From positions 3,220,501 to 3,284,500 of the forward strand of contig NZ_AP023081.1 in assembly GCF_026072635.1 (NCBI RefSeq): 64,000 nt of DNA, in the 5' to 3' direction. The stretch is from Pseudomonas solani. Lineage in GTDB: Bacteria > Pseudomonadota > Gammaproteobacteria > Pseudomonadales > Pseudomonadaceae. The notes under the pieces were generated by a model. That model was given only the letters and a program-made list of their open reading frames with translations. It did not search any database and had not been told where the DNA came from. This document shows, in pieces, positions 53,064 to 61,591 of the stretch. Position 1 is the stretch's first letter. Every line of letters begins with the position of its first letter. Position numbers and translations under genes: made by a program.

Positions 53064-54203
53064 ATGGACCGTAAAGACTTCATCAAACAGATGCGCAGCT
53101 GGCAGAACGGCTCCATCACCCGACGCGAATTCCTCGGCCGCACCGGCCTCGGGCTGGCCGCCGCGGTGGTCGCCACCCACATGCCCGGGCTGCTCACCAG
53201 CAAGGCCTATGGCGCCGACAAGGCCATCGGCGACCGTGTGGTGCTGGCCACCTGGCCGAACTACCACAACGCCGAGAACTTCGCCGCCTTCGCCGAGAAG
53301 ACCGGCGCCCACGTGCAGATGAACGTCTTCGGCTCCAACGAGGAGATGCTCGCCAAGCTCCAGGCCGGCGGCAGCGGCTGGGACCTCTTCGTGCCCACCA
53401 ACTACACCATCAGCACCTACGTCGAGCTGGGCCTGATCGAGCCGCTGGACCTGGCGCGCCTGCCCAACTTCGATGCCGCCAGCTACGAGAAGCGCTTCAT
53501 GGAGCAGGGCATCGTCGACGGCAAGCTCTACGCCGTGCCGAAGAACTGGGGCACCACCGGCCTCGTCTACGACAGCGACAAGATCAAATCCAAACCCAGC
53601 AGCTGGAAGGAGTTCTGGGAACTGGCCAAGGGCGACGCCTCCGGCCGGGTGATGGTCCACGACTACCAGCTCACCGCCATCGGCAATGCGCTGAAGTCCT
53701 TCGGCTACAGCTTCAACTCGCTGGACCCGAAGGAGCTGGCCGACGCCGAGAAGCTGCTGCTGGAGGTCAAGCCGCACCTGTTCGCCATCAACTCCGACTA
53801 CCAGCCCTCGATGCGCAACGGTGATGCCTGGATGTCCATGTGCTGGACCGGCGACGGCTCGCAGCTGCACCGCGACCTGCCGAACATGCAGTTCACCCTG
53901 GGCAAGGAAGGCGGCGAGCTGTGGAGCGATTTCTTCGCCATCCCCAAGGGCGCCGAGCGCCCGGATGCCGCCTACGCGCTGATCAACTTCCTCCTCGACC
54001 CGCAGGTGAACAAGCTGGAAGTGGAGGCCCACGGCTACCCCAGCGGCGACAAGCGCGTGGATGCGCTGCTGCCCAAGGCGATGCTCGACGACCCGATCAT
54101 GTACCCGGCCGCCGAACTACTCAGCGCCCTGGAATTCGGCGCCGCCGCCACCCTCACCAGCCCGGAGCGTGCCGAACTGATGGCGCGTTTCAAGGCTGCC
54201 TGA
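53064..54203 (+). CDS. Polyamine-type ABC transporter substrate-binding protein (PotD-like, Tat signal)
   Basis: A 379-residue PotD-type periplasmic protein. The N-terminus has a twin-arginine signal, SITRREFLG with R20-R21 then a hydrophobic stretch (GLGLAAAVVATHMPG), so it is likely exported folded by Tat. Mature motifs: LATWPNYHNAENFAAF, GWDLFVPTNYTISTYVELG, VPKNWGTTGLVYDSDKI and MSMCWTGDGSQLHRD. The ligand pocket is too variable to name the amine. 80 bases after the ATPase gene. Confidence 0.9.
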   Translation: MDRKDFIKQMRSWQNGSITRREFLGRTGLGLAAAVVATHMPGLLTSKAYGADKAIGDRVVLATWPNYHNAENFAAFAEKTGAHVQMNVFGSNEEMLAKLQAGGSGWDLFVPTNYTISTYVELGLIEPLDLARLPNFDAASYEKRFMEQGIVDGKLYAVPKNWGTTGLVYDSDKIKSKPSSWKEFWELAKGDASGRVMVHDYQLTAIGNALKSFGYSFNSLDPKELADAEKLLLEVKPHLFAINSDYQPSMRNGDAWMSMCWTGDGSQLHRDLPNMQFTLGKEGGELWSDFFAIPKGAERPDAAYALINFLLDPQVNKLEVEAHGYPSGDKRVDALLPKAMLDDPIMYPAAELLSALEFGAAATLTSPERAELMARFKAA

Positions 54204-54308
54204 CCGTCGCTGCCGTCGTAGGGGCGAGCTCCACCCGTGAATCGCGACGCCGCATTCGCGAGCAGAGCTCGCTCCCAGGTCGCCTCCATGAATCGTAGGG
54301 ACTCTTCC

Positions 54309-55220
54309 ATGAACGTCGCTCTCAGCGCTCCCGCAGCGGTCGATGCGGGCCAGGCCGCGCCGGTCGAAAGCCGCAGCCTCGGCCGCCGCGTCACGCTGCT
54401 CCTGCTGCTGCCTTCCACCCTGTGGTTCCTGCTGATGCTGCTGATGCCGCTGGTGATCATCCTGGTCTTCAGCCTAGGCGAGCGCAGCCCGGTGGGGGGC
54501 TACGCCGCCGCGCTGACCCTGGACAACTACCTCAACCTCGGCTCGCGGGCCAAGGCCTTCGCCAACACCCTGTTCCTCGCCCCGCTGGGCACCCTGGTGT
54601 GCCTGCTGGCGGCCTACCCGCTGGCCTACTTCCTCGCGGTGAAGGTGCAGCGCAACCGCTCGCTGCTGCTGACCCTGGTGATCGTGCCGTTCTGGACCAG
54701 CTTCCTGATCCGCACCTACGCCTGGATCTTCATCCTCGGCGGCAAGGGCATTCCCGCGCTGCTGGCCAGCGTCGGCCTGGAGGACGTGCGCCTGATCAAC
54801 ACCCCCACGGCGGTGCTGATCGGCATCGTCTACGGCTACCTGCCGCTGATGGTGTTCCCCATCTACGTCAGCCTGGAGAAGCTCGACAAGCGCCTGCTGG
54901 AGGCCTCTTCCGACCTCGGCGCCAGCGCCTTCGAAACCTTCCGCCGGGTCACCCTGCCGCTCTCCGCGCCGGGGGTGATCACCGGCGCCATGCTGGTGTT
55001 CATCCTGCTCATGGGCGAGTTCCTCATCCCCGCCATCCTCGGCGGCGGCAAGGTGTTCTTCGTCGGCAACGCCCTGGTCGACCTGTTCCTGCAATCGCGC
55101 AACTGGCCCTTCGGCAGCGCGGTGGCCATGACCCTGGTGGCGATGATGCTGGTGATCATCTTCCTCTACCTCAAGCTCGTGGCGCGCTACGGCAAGCGCT
55201 CCACCGACGGGATGCTCTGA
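54309..55220 (+). CDS. ABC transporter permease (PotB-like)
   Basis: A 303-residue inner membrane protein with about six helices and the permease EAA loop (EASSDLGASAFETFRRVTLPL, positions about 202-222). Start at 54309 (MNVALSAPAAV), with AGGGA nine bases upstream; the 100 bases before it contain a GAGCTC-flanked inverted repeat. Pairs with the next permease, one base between the genes. Confidence 0.9.
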   Translation: MNVALSAPAAVDAGQAAPVESRSLGRRVTLLLLLPSTLWFLLMLLMPLVIILVFSLGERSPVGGYAAALTLDNYLNLGSRAKAFANTLFLAPLGTLVCLLAAYPLAYFLAVKVQRNRSLLLTLVIVPFWTSFLIRTYAWIFILGGKGIPALLASVGLEDVRLINTPTAVLIGIVYGYLPLMVFPIYVSLEKLDKRLLEASSDLGASAFETFRRVTLPLSAPGVITGAMLVFILLMGEFLIPAILGGGKVFFVGNALVDLFLQSRNWPFGSAVAMTLVAMMLVIIFLYLKLVARYGKRSTDGML

Positions 55221-55221
55221 C

Positions 55222-56034
55222 ATGTGGCTGCGCAGCTATTCCACCTCGCTGTACCTGTTCCTCTACGCGCCCATCGCGCTGATCATCCTGTTCAGCTTCA
55301 ACGCCGGGCGCAGCGGGCTGTCCTTCGAATGCTGCTCGGTGCAGTGGTTCGGCCGCGCCTTCGGCAACCCCTTCATCATGGAGGCCCTGGGCAACAGCGC
55401 GCTGATCGCCCTGTGCTCGGCGCTGATCGCCACCCTGTTCGGCACCCTCGCGGTGTTCGGCCTGCAGCGGGTGGGGCGGCGCGTGCGGATGTTCTTCGAC
55501 GCCCTGACCTACTGCGCGATCATCATCCCCGGCATCGTCATCGGCATCGCCACGCTGATCGCCTTCATCAGCCTGTTCGAGGTGCTCAACCCGCTGCTGG
55601 ATGTGATCCTCGGCACCGGCCTGCCGCGCCTGCGCATGGGCTTCGTCACGGTGGTGGCCGCCCATTCGCTGTTCACCATGGCGCTGGTGATGGTCATCGT
55701 CCGCACCCGCGTCGAGTCCCTGGACAAGGCCCTGCTGGAAGCCTCCGCCGACCTCTACGCGCCGCCGCTGGAGACCTTCCGCCGCGTGGTGCTGCCGCAG
55801 ATCGTCCCGGCGATCATGGCCGGCTTCCTCCTGGCGTTCACCTTCAGCTTCGACGATTTCATCATCGCCTTCTTCGTCGCCGGCTCGGAAACCACGCTGC
55901 CGATCTACATCTTCTCGTCCATTCGCCGGGGCATCACCCCGGAGATCAACGCCATCTCGACCGTGATCATCTGCGCCTCCCTGGCGTTGCTGTTCACCTC
56001 CCGCTACCTGCAGAACCGCCGTACCGGCGCCTGA
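55222..56034 (+). CDS. ABC transporter permease (PotC-like)
   Basis: A 270-residue inner membrane protein with about six helices and the EAA loop EASADLYAPPLETFRRVVLPQ split at residues about 176-196. Starts one base after the preceding permease stop, so translation is coupled. The PotB/PotC pair forms the membrane channel of the importer. Confidence 0.9.
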   Translation: MWLRSYSTSLYLFLYAPIALIILFSFNAGRSGLSFECCSVQWFGRAFGNPFIMEALGNSALIALCSALIATLFGTLAVFGLQRVGRRVRMFFDALTYCAIIIPGIVIGIATLIAFISLFEVLNPLLDVILGTGLPRLRMGFVTVVAAHSLFTMALVMVIVRTRVESLDKALLEASADLYAPPLETFRRVVLPQIVPAIMAGFLLAFTFSFDDFIIAFFVAGSETTLPIYIFSSIRRGITPEINAISTVIICASLALLFTSRYLQNRRTGA

Positions 56035-56053
56035 CGACCACCTGGAGAACACC

Positions 56054-57523
56054 ATGCGTGACCAGCTGTATATCAACGGGCAATGGGTCCGCCCGGACCT
56101 GGGTGGCCATTTCGACGTGATCGACCCGAGCAGCGGCGACCTGATCCAGCGCGTGCCGGCGGCCACCGAGGAAGACATCGACCACGCCGTGCGCGCCGCG
56201 CGCCAGGCTTTCAATCGCGGCTGGGGGCAGACCACCGGCGCCGAGCGTGCCGGCTGGCTGGAGGCCCTGGCCAGCGAGCTGGAAGGCCGCCAGGACGCCC
56301 TCGCGGTGCTGGAGGTGCGCGACAACGGCAAGCCGCTGCCCGAGGCGCAATGGGACATCGCCGACGCCATCGGCTGCTTCCGCTACTACGCCGAGCTGGC
56401 GCGGGAACTGGACGGCCGCCAGGACGAGGCGCTGGAACTGCCGGATGCGCGCTTCAGTTGCCGCATCCGCCACGAGCCGGTGGGCGTGGCCGGGCAGATC
56501 ATCCCCTGGAACTACCCGCTGCTGATGGCCGCCTGGAAGGTCGCCCCGGCCCTGGCCGCCGGCGCCACCTGCGTGCTCAAGCCCTCGGAGCTGACCCCGC
56601 TCACCGCCCTGGAGCTGGCCAGCGCGGCGGACCGCATCGGCCTGCCCTCGGGCGTGCTCAACGTGGTCACCGGCCTCGGCGGTGATGCCGGCGGGCCCCT
56701 CAGCCAGCACCCGGGCGTGGACAAGCTGGCCTTCACCGGCAGCGTGCCCACGGGGGCGAAAATCATGTCGGCGGCGGCGGCCGACATCAAGAACATCAGC
56801 CTGGAGCTGGGCGGCAAGTCGGCCTTCATCGTCTTCGACGACGCGGATATCGAAGCGGCGGTGGAGTGGATCATGTTCGGCATCTTCTGGAACCAGGGCC
56901 AGGTGTGCAGCGCCACCTCGCGGCTGCTGGTGCAGGAGGGCATCGCCCCGCGCCTGCTCGAACGCCTGGTCGCCGAGGCGCGACGCATCACCATCGGCCC
57001 GGGCTTGGAGCGCGGCGTGCTGCTGGGCCCGCTGGTCAGCGCCGGGCAGTACCAGAAGGTCATGGGGATGATCGAGCAGGGCACCCGCGAGGCGACCCTG
57101 ATCAGCGGCGGCAAGCGCCCCGCGCACCTGTCCCACGGCTACTTCCTGGAGCCGACCATCTTCGACGAGCCGGCGGACAACGCCAGCATCTGGCGCGACG
57201 AAATCTTCGGCCCGGTGCTCTGCGTCAAGCGCTTCAAGACAGAAGCCGACGCCCTGCGCCTGGCCAACGACAGCCGCTTCGGCCTCGCCGCCGCGGTGAT
57301 GAGCGCCGACCTCGACCGCGCCGCCCGGGTGGCCAACGGCCTGCGCGCCGGCATCGTCTGGGTCAACTGCTCGCAACCCACCTTCACCCAGGCGCCCTGG
57401 GGCGGCATGAAACACAGCGGCATCGGCCGCGAGCTCGGCCGCTGGGGGCTGGACAACTACCTGGAGGTCAAGCAGGTCACCGAGTACCGCAGCCAGGAAC
57501 CCTGGGGGTGGTACCTCAAGTGA
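56054..57523 (+). CDS. Aldehyde dehydrogenase (betaine/aminoaldehyde dehydrogenase-like)
   Basis: A 489-residue NAD(P)-dependent aldehyde dehydrogenase: GQIIPWNYPLLMAAWKVAPA, the glycine motif FTGSVPTGAKI, general base in LELGGKSAFIVFDD, and nucleophile C285 in NQGQVCSATSR. The sequence is closest in pattern to betaine-aldehyde and 4-aminobutyraldehyde dehydrogenases. Last gene of the operon, so the importer probably supplies an amine whose aldehyde is oxidised here. AGGAG-like site (CTGGAG) 10 bases before the ATG. Confidence 0.92.
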   Translation: MRDQLYINGQWVRPDLGGHFDVIDPSSGDLIQRVPAATEEDIDHAVRAARQAFNRGWGQTTGAERAGWLEALASELEGRQDALAVLEVRDNGKPLPEAQWDIADAIGCFRYYAELARELDGRQDEALELPDARFSCRIRHEPVGVAGQIIPWNYPLLMAAWKVAPALAAGATCVLKPSELTPLTALELASAADRIGLPSGVLNVVTGLGGDAGGPLSQHPGVDKLAFTGSVPTGAKIMSAAAADIKNISLELGGKSAFIVFDDADIEAAVEWIMFGIFWNQGQVCSATSRLLVQEGIAPRLLERLVAEARRITIGPGLERGVLLGPLVSAGQYQKVMGMIEQGTREATLISGGKRPAHLSHGYFLEPTIFDEPADNASIWRDEIFGPVLCVKRFKTEADALRLANDSRFGLAAAVMSADLDRAARVANGLRAGIVWVNCSQPTFTQAPWGGMKHSGIGRELGRWGLDNYLEVKQVTEYRSQEPWGWYLK

Positions 57524-58206
57524 CCTCCCGTAGGGTGGGCTTCAGCCCACCGAATGCCGATGCGCGAAGGTGTTGGGACAGCCCGTAGCATGGGTTGAGC
57601 GAAGCGAAACCCATGCTGTGGTTGTGGTGTGCATGGCTGGATCGCCCCATCGCGAATGAATTCGCTCTGTCTGCGTTAAGTGTTGCTAGAAGAATTGAGC
57701 CCAGCTGATTGCCGAGCTCTGGTGATGTTTCTGGTTTCGCCCCTCCGGGCGAGTCCCTTTTCTCAGTCGTCGGGATGCCGAACCACAGAAAAGGAACCAA
57801 AAGGGCTTGCCCCATCATCCGGCCCGACTGCGTCGGGTTCCCTCACTCCATCGCCGCTCTGGGGGCCGGCGCGATGGGCCATCCATGGCCTGGCGCGCCT
57901 CTCGCGGCATCCATGCCGCTCGTCCCCCGGCGCAACGACTGCGTTCGGCCTCCTGGAGGGGCGTTGGCGGCTGCTCCAACTTTCTTCGTCCAGCGCATCA
58001 CCACGTGGTGCGCACAGGCTTTCGTAGGATGGTGTAGAGCGAAGCGAAACCCATGCGGTGGAGGCGGCACGAACCCTTGGGCGCCCGGAAAATACCGTGC
58101 TTGAGCGCCTGCATTAAAACCACAACAGCTAACGCAGACATAGCCAATGAACTCGCTCCTACAAAAGCAGCCGGCCCCCGCCGCACAAGCGTGACCGCTG
58201 CGTAGG

Positions 58207-58310
58207 GTGGAGGTCGTTCTTTACCTCCACCAGGCGGAGTCGGGCCCCGGCACGGCATCATGCCTGAGGCTTCGCATCGATGGGTTTCGCGGAGCTCTAC
58301 CCATCCTACG
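58207..58310. repeat. Direct repeat, copy 1
   Basis: Shares GGTGGAGGTCG, ACCTCCACCAGGCGGAGTCG, CATGCCTGAGGCT and ATCGATGGGTTTCGCGGAGC with the copy at 58499-58603. Internal GTGGAGGT / ACCTCCAC gives each copy a hairpin. Confidence 0.8.
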
Positions 58311-58498
58311 ACGACGCCCCACGCAGAGTCAGGATCGGCACCTCGTCACGCGGAAACTCCGAGCAGGTAGAGGAGAAACGGTGGGCTGAAGCGGAGCGCC
58401 GACCGGCCCACCCTACGCCCACCCTGTGTCTGTGCATGACCGGATCGGTTGATCGCGAATGAATTCCCACAGGGCGGCGGATGGGCTCGACCCATGCG

Positions 58499-58603
58499 GG
58501 TGGAGGTCGCTTTTTACCTCCACCAGGCGGAGTCGAGCCCCGGTACAGCGTCATGCCTGAGGCTCCACATCGATGGGTTTCGCGGAGCTCTACCCATCCT
58601 ACG
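58499..58603. repeat. Direct repeat, copy 2
   Basis: Second copy of the roughly 105-base unit; most differences from copy 1 are single bases. A diverged relative starts at 46965. Confidence 0.8.
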
Positions 58604-58653
58604 AGGCCTCCACGCAGGGTTCGCCGTGTGCACAACGAACGGATCGGTGGGCG

Positions 58654-59121
58654 TTACGCCGGGCCGCCGTCGCCGGCGCGGAGGGCGGCGACCTGCTTCT
58701 TGTAGCGCGCCACCTCGGTGACGTCGTAGATCACCACGCAGAGGTGCTCGACGCTGCCGCTGGCGCCCATCAGCGGCAGCAGGGTGACGTTCTGGTACAT
58801 GAGGTCCTCCTCCCCGGTGATCGGCTGGTAGTTCTTGAAGCGCACCAGGTAGGGCCGCTGCTCCCACAGGCTGAAGGCGCGGGTGCCGAGTTGCACCACG
58901 CTGTCCACCTTGCGTCGCAGCCAGGTCTCGTCGATCTCGTCGAACAGCTCGAACAGCACCTTGCCGTGGACCTCGTCCGGGCCCATGCCGGAGTGGTTCT
59001 CCATGAAGCTGTTCCACACCTCCACCTTGTACTGGCGGTCGAGAACGATCACGCCGACGTCGATGCACTGCACGATGTCGAGCAGCCAGTGAACCTCTTT
59101 GATATCGATCTGTGCCGGCAT
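58654..59121 (-). CDS. PAS domain protein
   Basis: A 155-residue single PAS-domain protein: LLDIVQCIDVGVIVLDRQYKV, WNSFMENHSGMGPDEVHGKV, LFELFDEIDETWL, and a C-terminal PAC-like strand set ending VVIYDVTEVARYKKQV. No output domain. It starts two bases after the stop of a REC-CheC response regulator on the same strand, so the pair is translationally linked and probably works together. Confidence 0.85.
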   Translation of the reverse strand: MPAQIDIKEVHWLLDIVQCIDVGVIVLDRQYKVEVWNSFMENHSGMGPDEVHGKVLFELFDEIDETWLRRKVDSVVQLGTRAFSLWEQRPYLVRFKNYQPITGEEDLMYQNVTLLPLMGASGSVEHLCVVIYDVTEVARYKKQVAALRAGDGGPA

Positions 59122-59123
59122 GG

Positions 59124-60131
59124 TCAGTCCATCAGGTAGCGGATCTTGTGGGTCAGGCGCGGGATCGAGTCCTCGGTGAACAGCAGCAGCAGGTCGAAGT
59201 GCACGTTGTGGCCCTCGACGCTGTAGCTGATCTCCACCGCCAGGGTCTTCTTCCAGCGGGTGCGGTTGAGGTGGATCAGCCGCTCGATGGATGCATGCTG
59301 GCCGAGCAGCTGCGGGTGGCCCTGGGAGAAGCGCACGTCGATCTGCTCGGCGATGCCCGCCAGGCAGGCGCCGATGATGATGCTGGCCAGGTCCAGCAGC
59401 ATCTCCGAGGTTTCCTTGTCGTCGGCCGGGTGCCAGCCCAGCAGGTTGGCCATGTCGGCGATTTCGGAGTCGTGGAACAGCAGCAGCGCCTCGCCGGCGA
59501 TGGCGTCGCCGATGAAGCCCTGGCACAGCGCGCTGAGCCGCTCGCCGCTCTGGGCGTCGGCCAGGGTCATGTGCAGCTCGCTGACCTCGAAGATGTTCAC
59601 CTGGGGCACCGGCAGCTGCACGAACACATTCAGCACCTTGGCCAGCAGCGCGGCGGCGCGGCCCATGGCGACGTTGCTCACCTCGCGCAGGGCATCGCGG
59701 AAGTTGACCTTGAGGACCAGGTCCTCGCGGGAGGGCACCGGCTCGGCGGGCACACCCGGTGCCGACACCTTGAGCAGGCCCAGGCGTACCAGCACGGCGC
59801 GCAGCTCGGCGGGGTCGGCGGGCTTCTTGATGAAGGCCAGGGCGCCCAGCTCCAGCACCCGGCGCTGGGCCTCTTCCTGGATGTCGCCGGAAACCACCAC
59901 CACCTGGGCCACCAGGCCCTCGGCCTGCAGCTGGGCCAGCACCTGGTAGCCATCCATCACCGGCATGGTCAGGTCCAGCAGCACCACCTGGCCCAAACCC
60001 TGGCGAATGGCGGCCATGGCTTCTTCACCCTGGGTGGCCTGGGTGATGGTCACCGGCCAATCCTGGGGCAGCGCGCGGATCAGTTGCTTGCGCGCCATCA
60101 TCGAGTCATCGCAGACGAGGAGGGGAATCAC
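59124..60131 (-). CDS. Response regulator with C-terminal CheC-like domain
   Basis: A 335-residue protein: receiver domain with phospho-acceptor D53 in VVLLDLTMPVMDG and lysine in AFIKKPADP, a linker, then a CheC/CheX-type phosphatase-like domain. The first phosphatase motif E-x2-N is present in LREVSNVAMGRAAALLA; the second is altered to LDLASIIIGACLAG (D-x2-S). Could control a chemosensory or other two-component signal by dephosphorylation. No chemotaxis kinase is nearby. Next to the PAS protein. Confidence 0.86.
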   Translation of the reverse strand: MIPLLVCDDSMMARKQLIRALPQDWPVTITQATQGEEAMAAIRQGLGQVVLLDLTMPVMDGYQVLAQLQAEGLVAQVVVVSGDIQEEAQRRVLELGALAFIKKPADPAELRAVLVRLGLLKVSAPGVPAEPVPSREDLVLKVNFRDALREVSNVAMGRAAALLAKVLNVFVQLPVPQVNIFEVSELHMTLADAQSGERLSALCQGFIGDAIAGEALLLFHDSEIADMANLLGWHPADDKETSEMLLDLASIIIGACLAGIAEQIDVRFSQGHPQLLGQHASIERLIHLNRTRWKKTLAVEISYSVEGHNVHFDLLLLFTEDSIPRLTHKIRYLMD

Positions 60132-60216
60132 TTAGCGGCACCGCCGTCACTTCAGGTCAGAGCAAGCATAGACGCTGGCCCGGGGCTCGCCGGCACGGGC
60201 GCCGGCGGGATTACGC

Positions 60217-60582
60217 TCAGATGTTCTGGCCGATACGCCAGAGCACGCCGCTGGGGTCGAAAAGAATGAAGTCGCGGATGCGCCAGGGCTGGTCCTCGGG
60301 CGGGATGGCGCGCACGCCGTAGCGCTCGATCACGCCGCTGGCCTGCACGTGCTGCCACCAGGCCTCAACGTCCTTCACCAGCAGGTGCATCATCAGGTTC
60401 TCGGCCAGGGCCTGCTCGTAGAAGTTCTGCAGCAGGAAGGCGCAGTCGCCATGGCTGAAATAGGCGATCTCCTCGGAGACGCCGCCGGGCTTGAAGCCCA
60501 GGTCCAGGTAAAAGGCCTTGCTCTGTTCGTAGTCCTTCGCGGGGACGAAGGCCTTCATTTCAACGGTTTCCAGCGTGCTCAT
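60217..60582 (-). CDS. VOC family (bleomycin-resistance-like) protein
   Basis: A 121-residue glyoxalase/bleomycin resistance fold protein: VEMKAFVPAKDYEQSKAFYL, YFSHGDCAFLLQNFYEQAL, MMHLLVKDVEAWWQHVQAS and IRDFILFDPSGVLWRIGQ. Substrate unknown; metal-ligand histidine pattern is incomplete by eye. Confidence 0.84.
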   Translation of the reverse strand: MSTLETVEMKAFVPAKDYEQSKAFYLDLGFKPGGVSEEIAYFSHGDCAFLLQNFYEQALAENLMMHLLVKDVEAWWQHVQASGVIERYGVRAIPPEDQPWRIRDFILFDPSGVLWRIGQNI

Positions 60583-60769
60583 GGGCTATCCCTGTGGTCG
60601 GTGAACAGGCCGTCGCGGTCAGGTGGGCGCCTCTGCGGACGCCTGCAGGCGCATCCTAAACCCAGGAATACCCGCTCCGGTAGCCCGTCAGGAGCACGAC
60701 GGTCGCGTCTCCGCATGATCGATGCAGGGGCGACTTCAGTCGCCAAGCGGCGCGCAGCGCCGCCGCCCT

Positions 60770-60857
60770 GGTAGGAGCGAATTCATTCGCGATGGGATGA
60801 TCAGGCCATGCACGGCACAGCATGGGTTTCGCTTCGCTCTACGCCATCCTACGGTCC
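60770..60857. repeat. Composite palindromic repeat, inverted copy of 57583-57672
   Basis: GGTAGGAGCGAATTCATTCG, then CCATGCAC, CAGCATGGGTTTCGCTTCGC and ATCCTACG. The same blocks occur in reverse order and orientation at 57583-57672. It sits in the 285-base spacer between the VOC and GNAT genes, where no gene is seen. Confidence 0.78.
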
Positions 60858-60867
60858 GCGACCCCCC

Positions 60868-61470
60868 TCAAATCCCCCGGGTCATGAACCGATGGGCGGC
60901 GATGCCGGGGATAGGGGAGGGGCGCTCGTGCTCGACCACGAAGCCCAGACGTTCGTAGAGCGCCTGGGCGCGGGGGTTGGCGGCGGAAACGTCGAGGGCG
61001 GCGCGTTGCAGGCCGTCATGACGGCCCAGGTGCAGCAGGTGGTCGATCAGCCGCTGGCCGATGCCCTGGCCGGTGAGGCCCTCTGCCACGCCCAGGTGGG
61101 CGAGGTAGCAGGTGGCGGCGGGTGGCGGCTGGATGATGCGCTCCAGCTGCAGGCCGCGGCGGATCACCGCGGCGGCGCCGAAGCCGTAGAAGCCGACGAT
61201 CTGCCCCAGCGCCGCCAGGCTGTTGCGCAGGTTGGCCTCGCCGCTGAAGGCGGTGCCGGTGGCGACGATGCGGCCGTCCTGCTCGCCCACCCAATGCAGG
61301 CGGTAGCCGAACTCGCCCGCCTCCCGCGCCAGGGTCCAGCGCAGGAAGTCCACCGCGCTGCGCCCGCCACGGGCGAAGGCGTGGTCGAAGGCGGCGGGGC
61401 CGGAGCGGTACACCAGCGGGGCGATGGCCGGGGCATCGGCCGGTGTCGCGGGGCGGAAGGTCAGGGCCAT
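60868..61470 (-). CDS. GNAT family N-acetyltransferase
   Basis: A 200-residue acetyltransferase: TFRPATPADAPAIAPLVYRS at the start, the acetyl-CoA loop in HLGVAEGLTGQGIGQRLIDH, and AALDVSAANPRAQALYERLG near the C-terminus. The substrate cannot be predicted. Confidence 0.88.
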   Translation of the reverse strand: MALTFRPATPADAPAIAPLVYRSGPAAFDHAFARGGRSAVDFLRWTLAREAGEFGYRLHWVGEQDGRIVATGTAFSGEANLRNSLAALGQIVGFYGFGAAAVIRRGLQLERIIQPPPAATCYLAHLGVAEGLTGQGIGQRLIDHLLHLGRHDGLQRAALDVSAANPRAQALYERLGFVVEHERPSPIPGIAAHRFMTRGI

Positions 61471-61591
61471 GGCGGGGGCTCGGAAGGGCAGGGGAATGCG
61501 AAAATTAGCACTTTCGTACCATGTTTCGCGAGTGCCCCGCCGAGCCGCCCACCGCGCCGCCCTGAGCCCAGGGCCGCGCGGCTTTCCGGCT

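Larger units (their letters stand above)
57524..58653. repeat. Gene-free 1.1-kb region made of dispersed repeats
   Basis: No credible gene. In order: a composite palindromic element (57583-57672, with GAGCGAAGCGAAACCCATG and GCGAATGAATTCGC), a stretch at about 57719-57990 that resembles sequence I remember as dispersed between genes in other pseudomonads, a degenerate copy of the composite (58024-58160), and two direct copies of about 105 bases (58207-58310, 58499-58603). A recombinational or REP-rich spacer after the aldehyde dehydrogenase operon. Confidence 0.75.

Noticed and set aside
57709..58104. Open frame of about 131 codons in the repeat region
   Set aside because: It spans dispersed repeat sequence, has no ribosome site or domain, and resembles spurious proteins called from such repeats.
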